From Fidelibacterota bacterium (GTDB taxonomy: Bacteria > Marinisomatota > Marinisomatia > Marinisomatales > TCS55): a stretch of 11,107 bases of DNA. Below are positions 1 through 5,771 of this stretch, one piece after another (position 1 is the first letter of the stretch; each line of letters begins with the position of its first letter). The stretch spans positions 1 to 11,107 of the forward strand of contig PBPW01000108.1 in assembly GCA_002725545.1 (NCBI GenBank), read 5' to 3'. The notes under the pieces are model-generated. The model made no database searches, was not told the origin of the DNA, and saw only the letters and a list, made by a program, of their open reading frames with translations. Made by a program: the position numbers and the translations under genes.

Positions 1-150
1 ACAGATATGAATGAATTCACAAAAGCGATGGATCAGTTTTTGACTGAGGGTCTAGCTCGCATCGATGAAATACCCGATGAGGTGCTAGCTCGACTGTTGG
101 ACGATGATCGTCCTGAGCCCACGTTCAACCAGCCCCACGGGATGGTCTGA
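1..150 (+). CDS. Hypothetical protein, possibly 5'-truncated by the window edge
   Basis: The reading frame is open from the first base to a TGA at 148-150. An ATG at 7 would give a 47-residue acidic protein with a run of Asp near residues 36-38. Only six bases precede that ATG, so no ribosome-binding site can be judged, and this may be the 3' end of a longer gene that begins outside the window. The next gene starts two bases after the stop, which fits an operon. I do not recognise the family, and no domain, membrane segment or metal-binding motif is visible. Confidence 0.5.
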   Translation, partial: TDMNEFTKAMDQFLTEGLARIDEIPDEVLARLLDDDRPEPTFNQPHGMV

Positions 151-152
151 TC

Positions 153-326
153 ATGATGGATACACACCAGTGCTGGAAGTGCGGATCAGAGGACAATGCG
201 CCTCGGTTCGACGACAGCGAATTCGAAGAGGATCAACTCCTCATCGTCTTTCGTTGTGAGGCGTATGACTGCGGTCATGAATGGTTCATCACGTACAGGA
301 AGCACCAGCGCCATGAAGAAACATGA
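153..326 (+). CDS. Small zinc-ribbon-like protein (57 aa)
   Basis: The gene starts at one of two adjacent ATG codons (153 or 156), two bases after the upstream stop. The protein has a CWKCG knuckle near residues 7-11 and a second Cys pair spaced RCEAYDC near residues 35-41, followed by GHEWF. This is the usual layout of a one-domain zinc ribbon. Small zinc ribbons of this type are common in the early regions of actinobacteriophages, where the individual role is generally unknown; binding of DNA, RNA or a host protein is plausible. It overlaps the next gene by 14 bases. No clear Shine-Dalgarno is seen, so translation may be coupled to the upstream gene. Confidence 0.6.
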   Translation: MMDTHQCWKCGSEDNAPRFDDSEFEEDQLLIVFRCEAYDCGHEWFITYRKHQRHEET

Positions 327-591
327 TTGCGACGGTAACCCGTCCGTGTCCAACTATGCACGAGGCTGTCGATGTGACCTTTGTCGAGCGGCGAAGTCCC
401 TTTATGAGAGGGAACGTCGACAGCGTTCGAACAAGGCCAACAGTGCCCCGAAAGAGGCACCGAAAAAGCCTGCTGGCAAACGAGATAACCCAGTTGTCTT
501 TAATGACGCCTTTAGCCAGGTGGAGATCGTGAGAGCGCATCCCCATCTTGACTGGAGTGACCGTCAGAAGGCGGCGGCTGGGATCGACTGA
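313..591 (+). CDS. Small Cys-rich, basic phage protein (92 aa)
   Basis: The frame is open from about 196, but the ATG at 313 is chosen because an AGGAAG ribosome-binding site ends ten bases before it and because the conserved-looking part begins there. The N-terminus has His4 and Cys6, then a Gly-Cys-Arg-Cys-x-x-Cys cluster (Cys19, Cys21, Cys24), followed by a strongly basic segment (YERERRQR). The pattern 'tyrosine, then CRCxxCR, then Tyr and Arg-rich helix' recurs in tiny proteins of many actinophages and suggests zinc binding with a nucleic-acid-facing helix. The middle (residues 38-58) is Lys/Pro/Ala-rich and probably disordered. The exact function is unknown. Confidence 0.6.
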   Translation: MKKHDCDGNPSVSNYARGCRCDLCRAAKSLYERERRQRSNKANSAPKEAPKKPAGKRDNPVVFNDAFSQVEIVRAHPHLDWSDRQKAAAGID

Positions 592-600
592 TTGCAACGG

Positions 601-630
601 GCAGGGCATCGACTTCGGTCGGTGCTCTGC
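601..630 (+). other. Ultrastable RNA hairpin with UUCG tetraloop
   Basis: Bases 601-613 pair with 618-630 over 13 consecutive pairs (two of them G-U), closing a TTCG tetraloop with a C-G closing pair, the exceptionally stable C(UUCG)G type. The two wobble pairs are G-U only in plus-strand RNA and would be A-C mismatches in the other strand. This indicates a structure acting in the plus transcript. It lies in the 84-base gap between two genes and is not followed by a U-run, so it is more likely an mRNA stabiliser, processing site or 3'-end barrier than a textbook terminator. Confidence 0.75.
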
Positions 631-675
631 ACGATGTCATCAGGCATCAACAACAATCCTACGAGGAGGAAAGTT

Positions 676-1116
676 ATGACCATTATCGAAGTGAAGGACC
701 AGCCTGTAAGAGACTGGTCGGCCTTTCGATTGAGTAACGAGGCAGGCATTGCGTCTGCCCCGGTTATCCCAAGTGACGGCTCAAAGTTCCTTGAGCGTGT
801 TCGTGATTCGTTCATCGAACAGTTCGACTTTGAACGAAACGCCATGGTGGACCTTGAGGACGAAGACTTAGTCTCCGACCTCATGTTCGAGCAACGCCAC
901 GACATCGTTCACAACGTCGTTGACGGATGCGTGCCTATCTACACTCATCAGATCTGGGAGACCTTCACAGACCTCTGTGCATGGTCCGAGGATCTATCTG
1001 AGTTAGGTGGCCCGGAGACCGACATGAACAAGAACGCCATGACGGCGCTCTACATGATCGGCTGCAGGCTTGGAGATGTCCTTTGGGACGCCTATAAGAA
1101 AGAGTTGGAGACATGA
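676..1116 (+). CDS. Conserved-type phage hypothetical protein (146 aa)
   Basis: The frame is open back to 592, but the ATG at 676 has a near-perfect ribosome-binding site (GAGGAGGAA at 663-671), so that start is chosen. The product is acidic and soluble. Its C-terminal half (residues about 75-146) carries a 'VPIYTHQIW' segment followed by predicted helices. I recognise this pattern from small uncharacterised proteins encoded in the early regions of many actinophages, but I know of no proven function. There are no catalytic motifs and no membrane segment. The TGA stop overlaps the ATG of the next gene (ATGA), which implies translational coupling. Confidence 0.7.
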   Translation: MTIIEVKDQPVRDWSAFRLSNEAGIASAPVIPSDGSKFLERVRDSFIEQFDFERNAMVDLEDEDLVSDLMFEQRHDIVHNVVDGCVPIYTHQIWETFTDLCAWSEDLSELGGPETDMNKNAMTALYMIGCRLGDVLWDAYKKELET

Positions 1117-1232
1117 TCCAGCTCACCGAACACGGCAAGATGGGAGTCTTCCTCATCTTGCTGGCAATCGTCTACTGCATTGTGTCCCACATGGACATTC
1201 AACATTGCATCGAGACAGGAGTTTGCCCATGA
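1113..1232 (+). CDS. Tiny single-pass membrane protein (39 aa)
   Basis: The ATG overlaps the upstream TGA and the gene's own TGA overlaps the next ATG, so it sits between two ATGA junctions and is almost certainly translated by coupling. Residues about 10-27 form one hydrophobic helix (MGVFLILLAIVYCIV), followed by a short tail with two Cys (positions 32 and 38). It resembles the tiny membrane peptides found in many phage early operons. Possible roles such as superinfection exclusion, membrane signalling or aiding lysis are guesses and nothing in the sequence decides between them. Confidence 0.5.
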   Translation: MIQLTEHGKMGVFLILLAIVYCIVSHMDIQHCIETGVCP

Positions 1233-1405
1233 TCAGAAACACACACACCGTTGGTAAAGTCGTCATCCCGTGGATAGGCGGATCATCAGTCCGCACGATC
1301 TACAAAGTTGTCGACAATCTTGGAGTTGTGTATCGCTGGGCATCGACCCGTGAGGAAGCTGAACGGATCGCTGCACTGCTTTCAGAACCACCACCGGACG
1401 AATAG
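1229..1405 (+). CDS. Small hypothetical protein (58 aa)
   Basis: The frame is open well upstream, but the ATG at 1229 overlaps the preceding stop in an ATGA junction, the arrangement used throughout this operon, so it is taken as the start. The protein has a beta-rich first half (GKVVIPWIGG, TIYKVVDNLGVVYRW) and a helical second half with STREEAERIAALL, ending in an acidic Pro-rich tail. The 'beta strands then (S/T)xEEAexIa helix' shape is common in small phage proteins. No function can be assigned. Confidence 0.55.
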   Translation: MIRNTHTVGKVVIPWIGGSSVRTIYKVVDNLGVVYRWASTREEAERIAALLSEPPPDE

Positions 1406-1417
1406 AGAGGAGGAATT

Positions 1418-1624
1418 ATGTCTAGACAATCTCAGATTACGGAAGCCCTCCAGATTCTCTCCAACAAAGGAGCGATTCAGGGCTTCCACAAGGGTCACAA
1501 CGAATCAGAGCCAAACCGGCTTGAATGGTTCGTGCAGGTCAATGAACTGGAGCTGCTCTATTTCTCGTCCGCTGAAGCGGAAGCGTTTATCAATGGAGCC
1601 AAGTCGGTCATGAACCATGCTTGA
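1418..1624 (+). CDS. Small hypothetical protein (68 aa)
   Basis: The start at 1418 has a strong ribosome-binding site (GAGGAGGAA at 1407-1415). The product begins with an amphipathic helix (ITEALQILSN), then a strand segment (LEWFVQV), and ends with a helix 'SSAEAEAFINGAKSV'. This looks like a small alpha/beta protein of the kind seen between phage early genes. It is the last gene before the terminator-containing leader, so it ends the first operon. No catalytic or metal-binding motif is visible. Confidence 0.65.
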   Translation: MSRQSQITEALQILSNKGAIQGFHKGHNESEPNRLEWFVQVNELELLYFSSAEAEAFINGAKSVMNHA

Positions 1625-1649
1625 TTCGTGAGTTGTTGCTTTATAAGCT
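1621..1649 (+). promoter_or_regulatory. Possible promoter of the leader / small RNA
   Basis: TTGATT (1621-1626) is followed 17 bases later by TAAGCT (1644-1649), which fits the actinobacterial TANNNT -10 with a good -35 spacing. Transcription would start near 1656, just ahead of the terminator at 1679-1727. The -35 overlaps the end of the preceding gene. The match is short and may be accidental. Confidence 0.35.
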
Positions 1650-1667
1650 GGGGGGGTCCCCCCTCAG
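1648..1667 (+). other. G7/C6 hairpin in the leader
   Basis: Seven G (1650-1656), one T and six C (1658-1663) are flanked by CTG and CAG and can fold into a seven-pair stem with a single bulged T (1664) and a five-base loop. There is no U-run after it. A homopolymer pair of this length is prone to length variation and may stall RNA polymerase. Confidence 0.5.
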
Positions 1668-1678
1668 AGACGGGCTTT

Positions 1679-1727
1679 AGCCCCGGTCGATATTTCGGGT
1701 TCCTCCTCGGTATCGGCCGGGGCTTTT
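1679..1727 (+). terminator. Strong intrinsic terminator with anti-Shine-Dalgarno loop
   Basis: Bases 1679-1692 pair with 1711-1724 over 14 positions (one G-U), giving a GC-rich stem, followed by TTTTGTCGTTTT. The loop (1693-1710) is 18 bases long and contains TTCCTCCTC at 1700-1708, a Shine-Dalgarno complement. It terminates the first small-gene operon and insulates the endolysin. The 5' arm also overlaps an alternative small hairpin (GGGC-TTTA-GCCC at 1672-1683), so two folds compete for bases 1680-1683. Confidence 0.8.
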
Positions 1728-1732
1728 GTCGT

Positions 1733-1760
1733 TTTCGGGCTACACATTTCGGGCTACCCA
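1733..1760 (+). repeat. Tandem 14-bp direct repeat just before the endolysin
   Basis: TTTCGGGCTACACA (1733-1746) is followed immediately by TTTCGGGCTACCCA (1747-1760), differing at one position. The second copy ends four bases upstream of the endolysin ATG. The repeat replaces the place where a ribosome-binding site would be expected. It may be a protein-binding site, or a simple duplication. Confidence 0.7.
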
Positions 1761-1763
1761 TTG

Positions 1764-2498
1764 ATGCACTCAAGATCTGACTGGAACGCAAACCCGCCGA
1801 AGAAGACCCGCCCGTTCAAGAGCGTGAACGGCATTGTCATCCACTTCGCCGGATTCACGATCTCCCCAAACCGAGACACCCCTGGCCTGTTGAGATCGAT
1901 CCAACAAGTTCACCAAGGGAAACCTCGGAACTGGTGGGACATCGCCTACAACATTCTCGTCGACCAGCAGGGGGAAGTGTGGACCGGTCGGGGTCTCACG
2001 AACACCTCAGGGGCGAACGGGGTTACCGCCTCAAACAAGAGCCACGTTGCGATCTGTGCGCTGATCGGTGAGGGGCCTATCCCCCCGGCAATGATCGACG
2101 GCATCCGCACGGCGATTGAGTCGACACGGCAACGCTGGCCTGGAGCAATTGACATCATGCCGCACAGCCAGATCAAAGCGACTCACTGCCCAGGCGATTC
2201 GCTTCGAACGTTCATCGCCAACGGGGATCTGGAGCCTGAAGCCGGAACACCAAAGGTCCACTTCCAGTACATGCAGCGAGGCTCAAGAGGCACTCGGGTG
2301 GCTCGTTTGCAGACAGCGATCGGGGCGACCCCTGATGGGTCATACGGGCCAGCAACCGAGCGAGCAGTTCGGGACATCCAATCAGCGATCAAACCGTTTG
2401 GCGGACCAACGAACGCTATCTGCGGACCTGAGCTGTGGGAATACGTGCTCTGGACTGAGGGGCTGGACCGGGCAAAGCCTGCCCCCGTGTTCACCTGA
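1764..2498 (+). CDS. Endolysin: N-acetylmuramoyl-L-alanine amidase with peptidoglycan-binding domain
   Basis: This zinc amidase cuts the bond between N-acetylmuramic acid and L-alanine in peptidoglycan, releasing phage at lysis. Residues about 20-150 form an Amidase_2/PGRP domain: the zinc ligands are His27 (VIHFAG), His134 and Cys142 (THCPGD), with Tyr62 at the position of the T7 lysozyme catalytic tyrosine. Residues about 169-232 form a PG_binding_1 domain (RGSRGTRVARLQ, then DGSYGPATERAV). There is no signal peptide, so export would need a holin. None is obvious next door. The ATG at 1764 directly follows an in-frame TTG at 1761; neither has a purine-rich ribosome-binding site, unlike most neighbours. 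At 244 residues the length is normal for this architecture. Confidence 0.93.
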   Translation: MHSRSDWNANPPKKTRPFKSVNGIVIHFAGFTISPNRDTPGLLRSIQQVHQGKPRNWWDIAYNILVDQQGEVWTGRGLTNTSGANGVTASNKSHVAICALIGEGPIPPAMIDGIRTAIESTRQRWPGAIDIMPHSQIKATHCPGDSLRTFIANGDLEPEAGTPKVHFQYMQRGSRGTRVARLQTAIGATPDGSYGPATERAVRDIQSAIKPFGGPTNAICGPELWEYVLWTEGLDRAKPAPVFT

Positions 2499-2531
2499 GT
2501 TACCTTTAGCACCAAATAAAGTTCACAGATT

Positions 2532-2541
2532 CCTTGCAAGG
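2532..2541. promoter_or_regulatory. 10-bp palindrome, candidate operator upstream of the replication promoter
   Basis: CCTTGCAAGG is a perfect palindrome whose right edge lies 28 bases ahead of the -35 box. It sits in the 148-base gap between the endolysin and the triple-HTH gene, which has no coding content that I can see. A repressor such as the HTH protein encoded just downstream could bind here. A single short palindrome is weak evidence. Confidence 0.25.
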
Positions 2542-2569
2542 GAGAAAAGTAACTCCTTTGCTTGAATCA

Positions 2570-2598
2570 TTGACTTGAGCTAGGGACTTTTCTACTGT
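2570..2598 (+). promoter_or_regulatory. Promoter of the replication operon
   Basis: TTGACT (2570-2575), a 17-base spacer and TACTGT (2593-2598) match a sigma-70-type actinobacterial promoter (TTGACN, TANNNT). Transcription would begin near 2605, about 40 bases before the ATG of the triple-HTH gene, which opens an operon of tightly overlapping genes. Confidence 0.6.
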
Positions 2599-2646
2599 TG
2601 AGTGTCCCACCTCAGCTCTAAGGTTGATGTGTCTAAAGGAATCGAA

Positions 2647-3168
2647 ATGCCCAACACACTGCCCACCGGGACCTGGCGAGACGAAGTCACTTTCGCTCTC
2701 CAAGGAAACTCCAATCTATCGCCCCAAGTTGCAGATGAACTGAATCGTCGTCATGTCCAGTTCGAGGATCTCAGTAAGGGGCCTCGTTACGAACGAGTCG
2801 TCACCCTCTCTCACCTCGGTCTGACTGCAACTCAGATCTCTGCTGCTGTTGGCCTTCCCTACGAGAAGGTCGAGTACCTCCTCAGATCAGCACGATCAGA
2901 CACCTGGAGGATCATCGAGGAACACTTGAATGGCTACACGGCTCAACAGATCTCGGACCTAACCGAATTCTCGAAGGCGTACGTTTACAGAATCCTGAAG
3001 AAGTACCAATTCCGACCGAATGTCAACAGGGCTCAAATGCTTACCTCCCGGCAAGAAGAGGAGATCCTTCGCCGCCGTCGTGAGGGTGAGTCTCAGAAGT
3101 CGATCTCTAGGGCAACGGGTGCGACCGTTTCCCAGGTTAAGTACCTGCTGCAAAGGAGATCTCGATGA
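2647..3168 (+). CDS. DNA-binding protein with three tandem helix-turn-helix repeats
   Basis: The frame is open from a GTG at 2602, but the ATG at 2647 has AAAGGA six bases upstream and lies after the predicted transcription start, so it is chosen (173 aa). Three similar segments follow one another: residues 51-82 (LTATQISAAVGLPYEKVEYLL), 89-121 (YTAQQISDLTEFSKAYVYRIL) and 140-171 (ESQKSISRATGATVSQVKYLL). Each reads as a helix-turn-helix of the transposase/resolvase type (T-x-x-x-I-S ... V-x-x-L-L). The C-terminal repeat is strongly basic. As first gene of the replication operon it may be an autoregulator, an origin-binding protein or an immunity factor; the sequence does not decide. Its stop overlaps the next ATG. 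Confidence 0.75.
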   Translation: MPNTLPTGTWRDEVTFALQGNSNLSPQVADELNRRHVQFEDLSKGPRYERVVTLSHLGLTATQISAAVGLPYEKVEYLLRSARSDTWRIIEEHLNGYTAQQISDLTEFSKAYVYRILKKYQFRPNVNRAQMLTSRQEEEILRRRREGESQKSISRATGATVSQVKYLLQRRSR

Positions 3169-4016
3169 AGAAGATGCGCCAGTCGACGATCGGCACGGCT
3201 CAAACTTGCGCTCACCGCCTGACCTACGACCTCGATCCCCGTATCCCTTACTCCTCTGGAGTGGTAAGGGCCATCGGCACAGCCATCCACGCTGGCCACG
3301 AGGCTTATTACCTCAATCGCCAGAAGACTAACGAGTTTGTAGGCAACATACGTCCATGGATCGAACGGGCGTTAGACGTATTCCAAGCTGAGATCGAACG
3401 GGCTGGTGATCGTTTCTCGTGGCAGTACCAGCCCAAGAAGGCACGCTCCCCCGAGGTCATTCTTAACTTTGAACAGGCCGCAATGAAGATCGGGTCAGCG
3501 ATCTCCTTCTACCACCAGAACGAGCACTACTGGTCTCCGCAATACGAAGTCCTCGGAGTTGAGGAACAGTTCGACCTGCCCTGGGAAGGGCACGACGACT
3601 GGGTGAGACACGGCACCATCGACCTCGTTCTTCGGGACACTGTGTCGAACGACGTGATCCTCTGCGATCATAAGAATTCTCTGGCTAAACCACGAGCTGA
3701 TAAATACCGTGCCCATAAGACACCGCAGGCCGCCTACTACCTGGGAGTGTTCCACGAGCTGGGTCTCACGGAGCCAGATGCCAACCTGCGTTTCGTGTAT
3801 GACGTAATCGCATTAGACGGTCCCACGTTCCACCGCATCGAGGAACCACGGACCTCGGAACAGATCGAAGCAACTAAGCTGCAATCAGAGATGCTTGCTG
3901 ATCTCATTGATGCCGGGGGGCCCTACCTCCCTAACACTGAATCATTTCTCTGCTCAGAGGCGTACTGCGACCACTGGACCATTTGTCCCTTTGGCGCAAC
4001 GCTTCGAGCTTCTTAG
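3165..4016 (+). CDS. Cas4/RecB-like PD-(D/E)XK exonuclease with probable iron-sulfur cluster
   Basis: The protein (283 aa) has the full RecB/Cas4 motif series: the His motif GTAIHAGHE at 38-46 (His42), Glu133/Glu134, Asp153 in GTIDLV, the Asp168-His169-Lys170 signature and QAAYY at 188-192. Cys15 near the N-terminus together with Cys263, Cys268 and Cys274 at the C-terminus matches the four-Cys arrangement that holds a 4Fe-4S cluster in AddB and Cas4 nucleases. It is expected to resect DNA ends for recombination or for phage replication. It overlaps the HTH gene by four bases (ATGA) and precedes the ssDNA-binding-like and helicase genes. There is no Cas1/Cas2 or CRISPR array here, so a CRISPR adaptation role is unlikely. 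Confidence 0.85.
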   Translation: MKKMRQSTIGTAQTCAHRLTYDLDPRIPYSSGVVRAIGTAIHAGHEAYYLNRQKTNEFVGNIRPWIERALDVFQAEIERAGDRFSWQYQPKKARSPEVILNFEQAAMKIGSAISFYHQNEHYWSPQYEVLGVEEQFDLPWEGHDDWVRHGTIDLVLRDTVSNDVILCDHKNSLAKPRADKYRAHKTPQAAYYLGVFHELGLTEPDANLRFVYDVIALDGPTFHRIEEPRTSEQIEATKLQSEMLADLIDAGGPYLPNTESFLCSEAYCDHWTICPFGATLRAS

Positions 4017-4037
4017 ATCCCAACAAAGGAAAACAAA

Positions 4038-4619
4038 ATGAATGAAAAAGACCTATCCATAGTCACGCAAGTGGCTGGCTACATCGCCGCTGACGTTGTG
4101 AAGTCAGATGCGGCCGTAGCTGCTGTCCGGGACGGTGTGTTCGCTGAGATCACAGAGACTGTTCTCTGCACTCTGCTTGACGCCATGAACGTGAGCACGG
4201 CATCAGCGCCTGTTGTTCAGCTAGCTCCTGAGACACAAGCACACGATGCGGCAGTCGCTAACGTCCTTGACCAGTTCGACGGTGCTGTTGTCACCTCTGA
4301 TGCGCCGGTAGTTGACTACCAGCCCGGTCCCCCAACGGCGATCCATGAGAAGTCCAGCTTGATTGAGATGCTCGAAGACGCTTTGTTCCATAACCCTCAT
4401 AACTGGAAAGTTTGGGACTCTGAGAAGTCCAGCATGAACGGCGGAACCTTTCCAGATATCTCGCACGAGAACTTGGTCAAGGCAGGCACTAACTACAAGG
4501 TCGGGATATACATGGTCAGCAAATTCGCTGGGCAATCTGCTCCCGAGTGGGCATGGGCCAAACTTGGGAAACAAGCGCAGTACGCTGCCCTTCTCGCTGC
4601 TGGAAAAATTACCGCCTAA
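4038..4619 (+). CDS. Possible ssDNA-binding-like phage protein (193 aa)
   Basis: A clear ribosome-binding site (AAAGGA at 4025-4030) precedes the ATG. The N-terminal half is Ala/Val-rich and acidic. A middle segment 'AVANVLDQFDGAVV' and a Pro-rich linker lead to a C-terminal domain (about 113-185) with a pattern NPHNWKVWDSEKSS ... FPDISH ... APEWAWAKLG. This recalls the 'WxDNRxxK ... PDFKHK ... PxWV' module found in proteins annotated as ssDNA-binding in actinophages, though the resemblance here is degenerate and from memory. Position between the Cas4-like nuclease and the helicase supports a replication or recombination role. The stop shares one base with the next ATG. If this is wrong it is simply a hypothetical protein. 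Confidence 0.45.
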   Translation: MNEKDLSIVTQVAGYIAADVVKSDAAVAAVRDGVFAEITETVLCTLLDAMNVSTASAPVVQLAPETQAHDAAVANVLDQFDGAVVTSDAPVVDYQPGPPTAIHEKSSLIEMLEDALFHNPHNWKVWDSEKSSMNGGTFPDISHENLVKAGTNYKVGIYMVSKFAGQSAPEWAWAKLGKQAQYAALLAAGKITA

Positions 4620-5485
4620 TGCTTCGTGTCCTCACTGAGGTAAGGGACGAACTATACAAGTGGGCAACCTCGGACATCGTTCGAGTCCCACTTGGATATT
4701 CGTTTTTTGATGATCGCACTCAGGGGGGTATGGCCCCTGGCCAGGTCATGATTCTCCTAGCCCGAACGGGCGTAGGTAAGACATGGTTTTTGATAAACGT
4801 TGCTGCTAACAATCCGGGTGTTCCAACGGTGCTCTTCAGCTTGGAGATGCACGGTCGATACATTCTTGAACGGTTGGCGAGCTGCTACACAGGGACGGCG
4901 ACGACCACTATCGAGAAGACGATGCGTGAACACGGCAAGTGTTCTGCGATCGAGATAACCAGCGAGTCCCTCCCATTGTTGGTTGTCGAAGATGAGCCCG
5001 ACCTCGGCCTCGGGGACATGACCGAGGTCCTCAACGATTACGAGTCTCGTTTGGGTGCTCGACCGAGGTTGGTGCTCATCGACTATCTCGAACTAGTTCG
5101 CACATGGGGAGAGAATCAAATGGACAGCGTCCAGGGCATGGCACGAGCGATGAAGAATTTCGCTAGAGAAAACGATGTAGCTGTCATTGTCCTTCATCAA
5201 GTGAAGCGAGGCGATCACAACGCTGGCCACCGACCGCTCGACTTGACTGACGGGAAGTTCGGCGGTGAGGAATCAGCCGACTATGTGCTCGGCATGTACA
5301 AGCCATCGCTCGATCCCAACATCTCCCAGAAGATGCGGGACTACATGGAGGACGACATCAGATTGCAGTTCTTGAAGACTCGAACTGGTGGGGGCATTCA
5401 CCCTGACGGGGTGAAGCACCATTGGAACCCCCACACTGGAAAAATTACACGACCAGTCGAACAGCACGAGCTGGGTTTAGGCTAA
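4619..5485 (+). CDS. DnaB-like replicative helicase, ATPase domain only
   Basis: The ATG at 4619 shares its A with the upstream TAA, so the 288-residue product is chosen over a longer open frame. It matches the RecA-fold C-terminal domain of DnaB helicases: Walker A ARTGVGKT (48-55), SLEM with Glu76, Walker B LVLIDYLEL (Asp155), the LHQVKRG motif (Gln194) and KTRTGGG (253-259) with the Lys253/Arg255 arginine-finger pair. The usual N-terminal primase-binding domain (about 150 residues) is absent; only some 25 residues precede the ATPase core. It would unwind the fork with the primase encoded downstream. A recombination ATPase of the same superfamily is a less likely alternative. Confidence 0.85.
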   Translation: MLRVLTEVRDELYKWATSDIVRVPLGYSFFDDRTQGGMAPGQVMILLARTGVGKTWFLINVAANNPGVPTVLFSLEMHGRYILERLASCYTGTATTTIEKTMREHGKCSAIEITSESLPLLVVEDEPDLGLGDMTEVLNDYESRLGARPRLVLIDYLELVRTWGENQMDSVQGMARAMKNFARENDVAVIVLHQVKRGDHNAGHRPLDLTDGKFGGEESADYVLGMYKPSLDPNISQKMRDYMEDDIRLQFLKTRTGGGIHPDGVKHHWNPHTGKITRPVEQHELGLG

Positions 5486-5564
5486 AAAACTAAGGTATCA
5501 AGGGTAGGGGCGAATGCTGTAAAGCCCTTAGACGGCTTCCTGTGCGGAGCAAAAAGGGGTAAAG

Positions 5565-5771
5565 ATGGAAAAACCTGCTTCTGTGAGCCATGTTGGCGAC
5601 GATCTCGCATTATGGCTGGAAATAGGACAACAGTCCGGGTGGTGCGGCAAAGTGACCTGCGGCACACACGACGGGCCTGAGATAACCGAATCCGAATACG
5701 ACTCGATGGCTGACTACGACGACCCGTGTATTCCGATCGTCCGCATCTTCGTACCGGAGGACATGAAATGA
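5565..5771 (+). CDS. Small conserved-type phage protein (68 aa)
   Basis: An AAGGGG ribosome-binding site lies just before the ATG. The 79-base gap before it shows no promoter or terminator that I can support. The product is acidic, with SGWCGKVTCGTHDG (residues 24-37) and a later DDPCIPIVRIFVP, so three Cys and one His could bind a metal. I recognise the pattern 'Trp-Cys...Cys-x-x-His-Asp-Gly ... Asp-Pro-Cys' from many short actinophage proteins of unknown function. The stop overlaps the next ATG. Confidence 0.65.
   Translation: MEKPASVSHVGDDLALWLEIGQQSGWCGKVTCGTHDGPEITESEYDSMADYDDPCIPIVRIFVPEDMK

Noticed and set aside
1647..1763. The endolysin frame is open upstream to 1647, across the terminator, raising the idea of a longer or frameshifted product at the G7 tract
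   Set aside because: There is no ATG, GTG or TTG start in that stretch before 1761, the upstream gene already stops at 1624, and the translated extension looks like low-complexity non-coding sequence.
2538..2558. A hairpin after the endolysin (AAGGGAG with CTCCTT) as a terminator
   Set aside because: The stem has only six pairs with a bulge and there is no U-run, so it is not convincing.
3165..4016. A CRISPR adaptation role for the Cas4-like nuclease
   Set aside because: No Cas1, Cas2 or repeat-spacer array is present; phage Cas4/RecB-like exonucleases are common in replication and recombination modules.
4038..4619. A classical OB-fold SSB
   Set aside because: The sequence lacks a recognisable OB-fold SSB pattern and acidic DDxPF-type tip; only a loose similarity to phage proteins named ssDNA-binding supports the call.
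5486..5564. The gap after the helicase as a promoter or terminator region
   Set aside because: Only a five-pair AAGCC/GGCTT stem was found, and no -35/-10 pair with proper spacing.
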